Positions 35,193-43,167 of a DNA stretch of 64,000 nt are shown here, in pieces. Source of the stretch: Bacteroidales bacterium (GTDB taxonomy: Bacteria > Bacteroidota > Bacteroidia > Bacteroidales > UBA3824). Position numbers and translations under genes: made by a program. The first letter of the stretch is position 1. Each line of letters begins with the position of its first letter. The stretch lies in NCBI GenBank assembly GCA_017544805.1, contig JAFYDK010000001.1, positions 1 through 64,000 of the forward strand. Direction: 5' to 3'. The notes under the pieces are model-generated. The model did no database searches, was not told the origin of the DNA, and saw nothing but the letters and a program-made list of their open reading frames with translations.

Positions 35193-36050
35193 CTATTCAA
35201 AATCAATCAGTTCAACTTCAAAAATAAGCGGTGCAAAACCTTTTATAACACCTTTTCTGCCGTATGGACCGTAACCGAATTTTGAAGGTATTATAAACAA
35301 GGATTTTTCACCTTTTTTCATTGACTTAACAGCAGCTTCAAAACCCTTAACAGTCTTATTTTCACCGAGAGGAAATTTAAAAGTTTCACCTCTTTTATAA
35401 GTATTGTCAAACTCTCTGCCATCAACAAAAGAGCCGATATAATTTACCGTAACATTTTTTACGTCCTCATTTTGGGCTAAGTTGCCGGCTTTGAGAACTT
35501 TTTTATAAACGCCCGGTTCGATTATTTGCATTTCGTATCCCAATTTTTCGATGAAATCACGAATCACCAAAAGCTCTTGAGCGTTCATTTTTTCAACCCA
35601 CTGATCAATGCTTTTCTGATACTCTGCACCGTCGATAATGTCATTCAATTTGATTTGAAACAAAAGTTTTTCGCCCGGTTTTATGAACTTAGGAACATTC
35701 ATTTTTCTTGACTTTACATAAAAAGTTTCAGCATCCGCCAAGAAAACCGCACTATCACCTTTTCCCATCAAATAAATACCTTCCTCGATTGAACCCTGCA
35801 TGGAATCTTTAGGGGCGTACATTACGAAATCTTGAGCTACTTCTTTGGAATTGAAAAGCAGCGAATCACTTGAATTATAATACTTTATGTTAAGATTCCA
35901 AACGTCCCCAGGTTTGGATTTAAGAGAGCTTTCGTTTTTAACGATAAATTTATATTCCAAACCCGAAGGCAGTTTTTCGTATTTTTTTTCGCCGCTGCAA
36001 GCTGAAAAAGCCAAAAACGACAAAAACGACAAATATAATAAATGTTTCAT
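35193..36050 (-). CDS. FKBP-type peptidyl-prolyl isomerase lipoprotein with two FKBP-like domains
   Basis: 285 residues. The lipobox is LSFLAFSAC with Cys about residue 18. A first, degenerate FKBP-like domain covers about 30-140 (GIYLMGKGDSAVFLADAETFY). A helical linker follows (QKSIDQWVEKMNAQELLVIRD). The second, canonical FKBP domain covers about 175-285 (VTVNYIGSFVDGREFDNTYKRG, VKGFEAAVKSMKKGEKSLFIIP, FGYGPYGRKG). It should help fold proteins in the periplasm or outer membrane. Its ATG follows the panB stop directly (TAAATG), so translation is coupled. Confidence 0.92.
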   Translation of the reverse strand: MKHLLYLSFLSFLAFSACSGEKKYEKLPSGLEYKFIVKNESSLKSKPGDVWNLNIKYYNSSDSLLFNSKEVAQDFVMYAPKDSMQGSIEEGIYLMGKGDSAVFLADAETFYVKSRKMNVPKFIKPGEKLLFQIKLNDIIDGAEYQKSIDQWVEKMNAQELLVIRDFIEKLGYEMQIIEPGVYKKVLKAGNLAQNEDVKNVTVNYIGSFVDGREFDNTYKRGETFKFPLGENKTVKGFEAAVKSMKKGEKSLFIIPSKFGYGPYGRKGVIKGFAPLIFEVELIDFE

Positions 36051-36866
36051 TTAATATGATTCTTCAGCATTAGGATAATCACCTGATTTTACATCAGTTA
36101 CATAATTTCCGACAGCGGATTTAATAATTGACGAAAGGTCAGCATAACGGCGTAAAAATTTCGGTTTGAACTCATCGTTAATACCAATCATATCCTGAAA
36201 AACCAAAATCTGACCATCACAAACATTGCCCGCACCAATACCGATAGTAGGAATAGTAAGCGATTTTGTAACTTTTTCTGCCAAAACAGCCGGTATTTTT
36301 TCCAAAACAACTGAAAAACAACCTAAACGTTCTACAAGTTTAGCGTTTTCCAAAAGTAACTCAGCCTCAGCATCTTCGGTCGCTCTCAAAGCATAACCGC
36401 CGAATTTGTTTATTGATTGAGGTGTCAGTCCCAAATGCGCCATAATAGGAATTCCGGCAGAAAGAATAGCCTTGTAAGATTCTTCAATTTCTTTTCCGCC
36501 TTCAATCTTAACAGCCTGACAACCTGTCTCTTTCATAATTCTAACAGCATTTTTCAGTGCCAAATGCGCATCGCCTTGATATGAGCCGAAAGGCATATCA
36601 ACGACAACCATTGCACGTTTTGCGGCTTTAACAACACTCTGTGCAAAGAAAATCATTTCATCAACAGTTATCGGCAATGTCGTATGATGACCGAGCATAA
36701 CGTTTGCTGCCGAATCACCTACCAAAATTGCATCAACCCCTGCTTGATCAACCAATCTTGCAATGGAATAATCATAACTGGTAAGCATAGCGATTTTTTC
36801 GCCATTGTTTTTCATATTCTGAAAAACCTGCGTCGTAACGACTTTTACTTCTTTATGTACTGACAT
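36051..36866 (-). CDS. panB: 3-methyl-2-oxobutanoate hydroxymethyltransferase
   Basis: 271 residues, normal for PanB. It makes ketopantoate from 2-oxoisovalerate, the first committed step to pantothenate and CoA. Hallmarks are [26 protein letters not shown] (about 28-53, with metal Asp), [28 protein letters not shown] and [19 protein letters not shown]. The gene heads a unit with two FKBP lipoproteins; I know of no pathway link between them. Confidence 0.96.
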   Translation of the reverse strand: MSVHKEVKVVTTQVFQNMKNNGEKIAMLTSYDYSIARLVDQAGVDAILVGDSAANVMLGHHTTLPITVDEMIFFAQSVVKAAKRAMVVVDMPFGSYQGDAHLALKNAVRIMKETGCQAVKIEGGKEIEESYKAILSAGIPIMAHLGLTPQSINKFGGYALRATEDAEAELLLENAKLVERLGCFSVVLEKIPAVLAEKVTKSLTIPTIGIGAGNVCDGQILVFQDMIGINDEFKPKFLRRYADLSSIIKSAVGNYVTDVKSGDYPNAEESY

Positions 36867-36887
36867 TTTTTTTGAATTTTAGTTCCG

Positions 36888-36895
36888 CAAAATTA
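36888..36895 (-). promoter_or_regulatory. Putative -7 box of the panB-FKBP unit
   Basis: Minus-strand TAATTTTG fits TAnnTTTG, 21 bases before the panB ATG. No matching -33 box is seen. Confidence 0.4.
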
Positions 36896-36955
36896 TAAAA
36901 AAAGATAAAGGAAAAAAAATATTTATTTTTTTAACATTTATTTAATCCTAAACGC

Positions 36956-36986
36956 TTTGTTGATATTATTTTTTTTCTCAACTTTG
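36956..36986 (+). promoter_or_regulatory. Putative plus-strand promoter in the panB-CHAT gap
   Basis: TTTG (36956-36959), 19 bases, CAACTTTG (36979-36986), one base off TAnnTTTG. It points away from panB into a gap with no plus-strand gene and would start an RNA near 36993. Confidence 0.4.
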
Positions 36987-36992
36987 CAGTGT

Positions 36993-37085
36993 AAAATAAA
37001 AGTATTTTTTTTCATAATATAAAGGTTTAGGTTAATAATTAGCAAGGGAGAGAGTTGTGAAACTCATTCTCCCTTTTTTGTTTTT
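36993..37085 (+). ncRNA. Candidate intergenic small RNA, about 90 nt
   Basis: A promoter-like pair upstream and a plus-strand terminator at 37044-37080 delimit about 90 bases between two minus-strand genes. No ORF of note lies inside. The terminator has a T run only on the plus strand, so it is not explained by the flanking genes. I do not recognise the sequence as a known RNA family. Confidence 0.4.
37044..37080 (+). terminator. Plus-strand intrinsic terminator in the panB-CHAT gap
   Basis: AAGGGAGA (37044-37051) pairs with TCTCCCTT (37068-37075). The stem continues as GAGTT / AACTC after a two-base bulge, with loop GTGA. A long T run follows at 37074-37079, and more T after that. Confidence 0.75.
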
Positions 37086-37110
37086 TTTTTAAACAAAAAA
37101 AGGACGAAAT

Positions 37111-39717
37111 TTACATTCCGTCCACCATTATAAAAGCAGCCCAATATTTCGGATCGGATTTTTTTTCTCTGACATAATCTTGAGCCATCAAAAACGCTTC
37201 TCTTTTGCTTTTTCCTAACGTCAAATTCTTAAAAAATTCCGTCATTAAAAGTCTTGTAGCATAATCATCAACTTCCCAAAGGCTCATAACAATTGTCTGT
37301 GCGCCAGCCTTCTTAAAACCGCGTTGAAGTCCGAAAACACCCTCGCCCGTAACTTCGCCCAAACCTGTCTGACACGCTGACAAAACCACCAAATCCAATC
37401 CTCTGAAATCAAGTCTTGAAATCTCTTTAGCCGTTAAAATTCCGTCATCAGAATTTTCGGGAATTGCATTTCGCGCCTCAGATTCTTCGGCAATGTTAGC
37501 ACCGGCAAAAAGTAATCCACTGCAACTCAAAGCTCTGTCTTCAGCACTTTTTTCGTCAGAGGCGAAAAAACTAACAACCGAATTTTCCAAATCCGATTCC
37601 GAATAATAAAATCCGTGCGTTCCGATATGAAGAATTTTTAAACCCGAATTTGAAAGTTTCTTAAAAATCGCTTCAGTGGCAAAAGTATCAGAGAGAGCAA
37701 CAACAGAATAATCCGAGGCACGTAAAAGGTGAGCAACTGTATCAGATTCTATTTTCGTACCCGCCAAATAATTTGCAATGCCACGACGGATATTTTCGCT
37801 ATCTTCTGAAAAATTATATCGCATACCGCCAAAAGTCGCTGCCTTTTTCTTCGGATTAATTTGCTTTTCCAAAGCAAGTTCACGCGTTGAAGACAAACGA
37901 TATGCGTCAAATTTCTTAGCAAAAATATTACCTTTTTCATCCGGCAAATACTCAATACCGATGGTAAGGAAACGTCCAGAAGGCGAAAAATACACGTTTT
38001 TAACACCTTGTAAATATTTTTCCAACGGTTTCCAAACAAGATTATAAAGTTTCGCAGTCGTATAATACTCGTCTTTTCTGATTTCCCAAAAATCGTCCAA
38101 TTCAAAAAGTTTTACAAATTCCGGAGCTTTCATTCCTTTTTTCAAAACAAAAGCAACATAAATCCGCCGTTTCATTGTAGTATCCCGAAAATTAGCAAAC
38201 TCTATTGCTAAATCGTTGTCATTCAATTTATTCTGAATATCTCTAAAATCAATTGACAATTTTTTTGTATAATCACCGATTTCTTTTGCGGATTCCACAA
38301 GAAGACGCTCTTGATTATCAATGACTTTCAACAAAGAATCCGCACTTATCGTTCTTTCTTCCAAAGGAATTTGATAAAGATTATCAAGTATTGAACGGTT
38401 CTCTCGGATTTTATGATAAAGATTTACAAAAGCCGTATCACCGCTTTGTTCGACAACTTTTTTTATTTCAAGTTCTGTATTCAAAAGCAAACCTTTTGAA
38501 AAAACTTGTCCGTTATAAGCAAGAATATTAAGCGCAGAATCGGAATGTTTATATGCCGCAAAAGGCAACTCCTTATAAAAAAATGCAGAATTAATATTCC
38601 AAAAATTTGCACGCTCATTATTCGTCATTGACGAAAAATATTTCAAAATATAAGATTTTTTAAGTTCATAACCTTGCTTATAATATTTTTGAGCCTCATC
38701 GTAATTTTCAGATAAAAAATAAAAATTCGCAATTTTAATTATTGAATTTGCTATAGCAAGATGTTCGTCATAATAATTTTTTCTATCAATCTCCAACACT
38801 TTTTTTTGAAATTCGATAGCTTTAGATAAATTGCCAGATTTGGAATAATAAGCTGCAAGATTGTTCAAAGATGCTGAATATTCAGGGTGATTTTCTCCTA
38901 AAATTTTCTTTTTAATATTTATGGCAATAGTCTCAATATTAACTGCTTCTGCATAGTTTTGTACATAATAATGAAACATAGCAAGAGCTGTTAATGTGGT
39001 GGCATAATAACCATGTTCTTCTCCTAATTTTGCCTTAAAAATTTCTTTTGCAATCTCAGCAAAACGGATCGCCTTTTCATATTCTTCTATTTTTGCATAA
39101 CTTTTTGCTACTGTACCTAAAAGTATCGCATAATCCGGGTCGTCATCTCCATAAACTTTTTTATGAGTTTCAATTGCAATAGTTCCGAGTCGAATTGCCT
39201 CCAAATCGTTGCCCATGTATTGATTGATGTTGATAAGAGTATTCAAAACGTTAATGTATTTTTCGTTTTCTTCGCCCAAAGTTTTCTTATATATTTCCAA
39301 TGCGAGATTTACAACTTCGGCAGCCTCATTATAATTACCTAACAAACAATATAATACACCAATATCGTTTAACGATTCGGCATAGTCAGGATGATCTCCC
39401 AAGATTTTTTTACGGCTTTCCATTACAAGAATTCCATACTTGAGTGCGCTTTTAAAATTTCCTTTGACATATTCCGATTCTAAAATTTTACTCCGACAAT
39501 CTGCAAGTTTTAGTTCCGCACGGTAATAATTTGGAGATGAAATATCCAATTTTGCTTTGTCCAATGAATCGCTTTTCTGAAAATAAGGAACAGCCTCTTC
39601 ATATTTTTCAGCTTCAAAAAGTATCAAACCTTGTTGAAAATACTTATCCGATTTTTTGGTCTGAGCCAATAAGCTAAAAGGCAAAATAAAAAACAATAAT
39701 ATAAATAAATGTTTCAT
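37111..39717 (-). CDS. Secreted TPR-CHAT (caspase-like) protease
   Basis: 868 residues. The signal peptide is MKHLFILLFFILPFSLLAQ. About eight kinesin-light-chain-type TPRs of roughly 42 residues follow (about 20-360), with recurring units such as GDHPDYAESLNDIGVLYCLLGNYNEA. After a helical linker, the C-terminal CHAT domain (about 580-868) has the caspase-like dyad: His in HIGTHG (about 698) and Cys in SACQTG (about 778), followed by GEGVFGLQRGFKKAGA and SLWEVDD. CHAT domains are cysteine proteases, often regulated by partner recognition through TPRs. Export to the periplasm is unusual for well-known CHAT systems. It is the last gene of a unit with an acyltransferase and a PP2C. Confidence 0.9.
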   Translation of the reverse strand: MKHLFILLFFILPFSLLAQTKKSDKYFQQGLILFEAEKYEEAVPYFQKSDSLDKAKLDISSPNYYRAELKLADCRSKILESEYVKGNFKSALKYGILVMESRKKILGDHPDYAESLNDIGVLYCLLGNYNEAAEVVNLALEIYKKTLGEENEKYINVLNTLININQYMGNDLEAIRLGTIAIETHKKVYGDDDPDYAILLGTVAKSYAKIEEYEKAIRFAEIAKEIFKAKLGEEHGYYATTLTALAMFHYYVQNYAEAVNIETIAINIKKKILGENHPEYSASLNNLAAYYSKSGNLSKAIEFQKKVLEIDRKNYYDEHLAIANSIIKIANFYFLSENYDEAQKYYKQGYELKKSYILKYFSSMTNNERANFWNINSAFFYKELPFAAYKHSDSALNILAYNGQVFSKGLLLNTELEIKKVVEQSGDTAFVNLYHKIRENRSILDNLYQIPLEERTISADSLLKVIDNQERLLVESAKEIGDYTKKLSIDFRDIQNKLNDNDLAIEFANFRDTTMKRRIYVAFVLKKGMKAPEFVKLFELDDFWEIRKDEYYTTAKLYNLVWKPLEKYLQGVKNVYFSPSGRFLTIGIEYLPDEKGNIFAKKFDAYRLSSTRELALEKQINPKKKAATFGGMRYNFSEDSENIRRGIANYLAGTKIESDTVAHLLRASDYSVVALSDTFATEAIFKKLSNSGLKILHIGTHGFYYSESDLENSVVSFFASDEKSAEDRALSCSGLLFAGANIAEESEARNAIPENSDDGILTAKEISRLDFRGLDLVVLSACQTGLGEVTGEGVFGLQRGFKKAGAQTIVMSLWEVDDYATRLLMTEFFKNLTLGKSKREAFLMAQDYVREKKSDPKYWAAFIMVDGM

Positions 39718-39748
39718 GTGCTATTAATTTTTTTTTTGTTTTCTTTAC

Positions 39749-40918
39749 TTAAAACCGTTTTTTCATAATCCGCAGCGACTTTAGCCATATAAAAAGCCAA
39801 CCCAAAACAGGAAGATACATAGCCAAAACAATAGGACGTTTTATAATAGTTTTCAAACACTTTTTGAAACTAAATTTCAAAGACTCCTCTCCCATTTTTT
39901 CATCGTAATTAACATCAAAATATGTCATAACCAAGGGCCAAAACATTGGAAAATAACGAAAAAAATAACGACGGTTTTTCCACATTGATTTCAAAAGACC
40001 CCTTACATCATAAAACTTTTTTCCGTATTTTTCTTTATACGAAGAAAGTTCATTTTGCATAATCTGACGGATTTCTTCCGCTGTTGATTTCAACTCCTTT
40101 TGCGAAAAATCTCCGTAAGGTTTTTGTTCAACCATGTCGTAAACCTTTATCGGCTTTCCCATTATAAAAGTAAGTTTTGAGGGCAAGGAAACATAAAAAA
40201 TCCACGGCTGAAAAATCGCCATAAAAATTACCGGTCCTAACGGGAAAAAAGGCATTCCGAATTTTCTGACAAATTTCGTTAAAGGTTTAATATTATAAGC
40301 CAAAGGATTATTAAACTCGCCATTTACCACATAAAAAGGTATAACATCGGATTTATAACGAATTGACATTCTTAAAAACGAAGTCTTAAAGCTCTGAAAT
40401 TCATAACGTTTATCAAAACCTTTACCGATACCGTCAATACCTTCGGGAAAAATCAAAATATTCGACTGATTGATTTTCATACCCGTCTCAAAATTCAAAA
40501 GCGTAGCATTAATACAACCCGCTTTCCACCACAAACCGTCAATCAAAAACGGACACATATACGGATATTTTGTCAGCATCGGTGAAATCAAAGCCCTAAT
40601 ACCATCCGGGTCTGAATATTTTCTGTTAGCAATTTCCGAAATAAAAACAATAGCATCCCAAGGAAAAGCCATACCCGAATGATTGGTCGCATAAATCAGT
40701 GGAGAATCAGGATTGTTTCTTTTCGGCAAATCATCAAAACCGATAAACTCCGCCCTATACCATACCTTTCTTATATGATTGAGAACGTGTTTACAAAACG
40801 CCTCCATATAAGGCTTCGAATAATTTCGAGTGTATACTTTAAGATTTTCTTCTATTTCTTTATCTGTAATTATCAGACGGTTACGAAAAACCTCCTGATT
40901 ATTCTCAGTGCCACACAT
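39749..40918 (-). CDS. Lysophospholipid acyltransferase-like protein
   Basis: 389 residues. The PlsC-type block spans about 75-270: ATNHSGMAFPWDAIVF gives the His and Asp of the active site, and NILIFPEGIDGIGKGF the substrate motif (FPEG). The N-terminal helix region and a C-terminal hydrophobic segment (KRPIVLAMYLPVLGWLFIWLKSL, about 360-383) suggest membrane attachment. The substrate is probably a glycerolipid or another lipid. It lies between a PP2C gene (44 bases) and the CHAT protease gene (30 bases), on the same strand. Confidence 0.85.
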   Translation of the reverse strand: MCGTENNQEVFRNRLIITDKEIEENLKVYTRNYSKPYMEAFCKHVLNHIRKVWYRAEFIGFDDLPKRNNPDSPLIYATNHSGMAFPWDAIVFISEIANRKYSDPDGIRALISPMLTKYPYMCPFLIDGLWWKAGCINATLLNFETGMKINQSNILIFPEGIDGIGKGFDKRYEFQSFKTSFLRMSIRYKSDVIPFYVVNGEFNNPLAYNIKPLTKFVRKFGMPFFPLGPVIFMAIFQPWIFYVSLPSKLTFIMGKPIKVYDMVEQKPYGDFSQKELKSTAEEIRQIMQNELSSYKEKYGKKFYDVRGLLKSMWKNRRYFFRYFPMFWPLVMTYFDVNYDEKMGEESLKFSFKKCLKTIIKRPIVLAMYLPVLGWLFIWLKSLRIMKKRF

Positions 40919-40962
40919 TACCCTAAAAAAAATTTTTTCTTTCTTTAAAAAAAATTATCCGT

Positions 40963-42987
40963 TTACATAATTCTGTACGCAAAAAGCGTTACGTCATCAG
41001 TTTGTTCCAAATCTGCAACCCAATCTTCAAAAAAGTGTTTAAAGTCTGTTTTTTGGGATAACAACGGATATGAATACACCTTTAATATTTGGTTTTTAAA
41101 ATTGTTTACAGTAAGTTTTTTGCAGAAAGGTCCGCCGATTATATCCGTACAACCGTTAGAATACATATAAACAATATCGCCTGCGGTAACATTAACTTCC
41201 ACATTGCGGAATTGTTTGTCATCGGTAATTTTTCCCACAGAAAGATTATCTCCGAAATATTCCTCAAGTTCGCCTTTATGAACCACGAAAACAGTCCTCT
41301 TTGAAGCCGCAAAATAAGCTTTATAATTTTCGGTATTGTACATAAAAAGCGAAATATGAAGACCGTCCCTATTAACATCCGTCATATACTCCTCGCCCAT
41401 CGTTGCTAAAATCTTCTTATTCAATGAGTTAAGAATAATATCAGGACGTAATTCCGCAACCTTTGACAAATCCAAAACCTCGTTCAATAAATAAACGTCC
41501 AACGCCGAAAGCAACGCACCGGGAATACCGCTCATATTGCAATCGCCGACACCGGTAATAACCCATTTGTCAATTTTTTTGGCAAAAACAAAATCGCCGC
41601 CGACTTTTTCCCTGAACATTTGAAACACAAAATACTCCGGCAAAATATGTTTAGCGGGAGTGTCAGCTACCATCAAAACGTTTCTTAATCTTGTTGCATA
41701 ATTCTGACTATCAAGCATTTCCTTGTTAGCTTTTTCCAAAGCAAGAGAATTAAATTCAAGATTATGACGCAAGGTTTCAAGACTTGACTGATTCTCTTTG
41801 AGGGTATTGGTCATTTCTTTCAACTGCTCGTTTTGAACAGAAATTCTAACGTTTTGTTTTTCGGTTTCTTTATTACGCTCCATGATTTGAAGATTCAAAA
41901 CACGGGCGTTTTCGATTTGGCTTTCAATTTCTTTTTTCTGTTCCAACAAAACCTCATGCTGCTGAACAAGCTCATTCTGTTTGCGTTCCAAATCAGCAAA
42001 AAGTTGTTCAAGTTTTTGTTTTTGGGTAAAAAATTTCTCAATACAAAATGCCAAAACACCAAACTCAGTTTTATGTTTTTTAAGTATTTTAACGTTTTTC
42101 ATGTCGTCCGACTCAAAAATTTTGACAAGCGAAACAAGCGGACGAATAATGTAATGTCTGATATAAACCAAAACCAACATAAACATCACCAACACAATTG
42201 CACCGATTAGGTTCAAAACCGGCACAAGAGTTTTAAATTGCTTATCAACAGCATTTTCCGAAAGAAAACACATATAAGCCACAGGATTTTGATATTGATT
42301 TAAAAGCGGAACTGACAAGAAAAACTCGTTTGAATTTTCGTTTTTCAATTCCTCAGCTGCGGTTTCGTTTTTAACAATTCTGATGTCAATGTTACCCATA
42401 ATCTCGGAATACTGTTCCAATAAATCACATCCGAGATGACGCGCCATTATAAGATAACCAGCAGGAGTTTCCTCACGGGTGTTAATATCGTCAGAAGGAA
42501 CAATACCTTCGCAAAAATATTCAAAAAGAGAATCATTAACGTATAAAAAGAACTCGTTTTTCGGAGCATTTTTCAAAAGCGAAGGAATTTTTAAATCCCT
42601 AAAAAGCGGAAACTCTCCATACCCTTCAAAATTATAAACGAAAACGGAATCGCCCTCAACATCAAAAACACCGACACTCGCAGCAGAACACGACTCCGGC
42701 ATCGAACTGATATTGTCTAAATACCACTCTGAATCAGAATCTTTTGTCAGCACCTTTTCCCTTAATTCGTCCCACGCCGAATTTTCGTGAACGGTAGCCG
42801 AACATTGTTGGCGTTTTATATCCAAAACGTTATGAATCATCATGTTACGCTCCTCCAACGATAAACGGCTGATTTCCTGATTTTGTTTTTGTTGAACTCC
42901 GTAATAGAAAAGCATGGTTATCACCAATACCAAAATGCAAAGCACTGATATAAAAACCACACCGTATTGAACCGAACGATACTTCAT
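40963..42987 (-). CDS. CHASE4-like sensor with SpoIIE-type PP2C domain, one metal ligand substituted
   Basis: 674 residues. Two membrane helices (about 9-29 and 250-273) enclose an external CHASE4-like sensor, with HENSAWDELREKV and SEWYLDN as in that family. A HAMP-like stretch and a long coiled coil (about 320-430) lead to a SpoIIE-type domain (about 445-674). GGDFVF and TDDVTLF keep their acidic residues, and GDCNMSGIPGA keeps the Asp, but where active relatives have SDG this protein has YSNGCTD (about residue 610). The usual TGHG loop is also NMSG. It may be a pseudophosphatase or a slow enzyme. It heads the unit with the acyltransferase and the CHAT protease. Confidence 0.87.
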   Translation of the reverse strand: MKYRSVQYGVVFISVLCILVLVITMLFYYGVQQKQNQEISRLSLEERNMMIHNVLDIKRQQCSATVHENSAWDELREKVLTKDSDSEWYLDNISSMPESCSAASVGVFDVEGDSVFVYNFEGYGEFPLFRDLKIPSLLKNAPKNEFFLYVNDSLFEYFCEGIVPSDDINTREETPAGYLIMARHLGCDLLEQYSEIMGNIDIRIVKNETAAEELKNENSNEFFLSVPLLNQYQNPVAYMCFLSENAVDKQFKTLVPVLNLIGAIVLVMFMLVLVYIRHYIIRPLVSLVKIFESDDMKNVKILKKHKTEFGVLAFCIEKFFTQKQKLEQLFADLERKQNELVQQHEVLLEQKKEIESQIENARVLNLQIMERNKETEKQNVRISVQNEQLKEMTNTLKENQSSLETLRHNLEFNSLALEKANKEMLDSQNYATRLRNVLMVADTPAKHILPEYFVFQMFREKVGGDFVFAKKIDKWVITGVGDCNMSGIPGALLSALDVYLLNEVLDLSKVAELRPDIILNSLNKKILATMGEEYMTDVNRDGLHISLFMYNTENYKAYFAASKRTVFVVHKGELEEYFGDNLSVGKITDDKQFRNVEVNVTAGDIVYMYSNGCTDIIGGPFCKKLTVNNFKNQILKVYSYPLLSQKTDFKHFFEDWVADLEQTDDVTLFAYRIM

Positions 42988-43005
42988 ATTTTTGAAAAAT
43001 TTTTA

Positions 43006-43013
43006 CAAATGTA
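43006..43013 (-). promoter_or_regulatory. Putative -7 box of the PP2C-acyltransferase-CHAT unit
   Basis: Minus-strand TACATTTG fits TAnnTTTG, 18 bases before the ATG at 42987. No -33 box is clear. Confidence 0.4.
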
Positions 43014-43089
43014 ATGAAAAAAAATCAGAAAAAACTATGCCGAATGATATTTTATTGTAATTAATATTCCTTTTTTTCAGAAAAAAATT

Positions 43090-43097
43090 TATCTTTG
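43090..43097 (+). promoter_or_regulatory. Putative -7 box of secA
   Basis: TATCTTTG fits TAnnTTTG, 70 bases before the secA ATG. No -33 TTTG is seen at normal spacing. Confidence 0.45.
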
Positions 43098-43167
43098 CAT
43101 TTGAAATTTAACGGGTTTTTTACCCAAGTAATTAATAATCAGCAATATAATAAATTTTCATACATAA

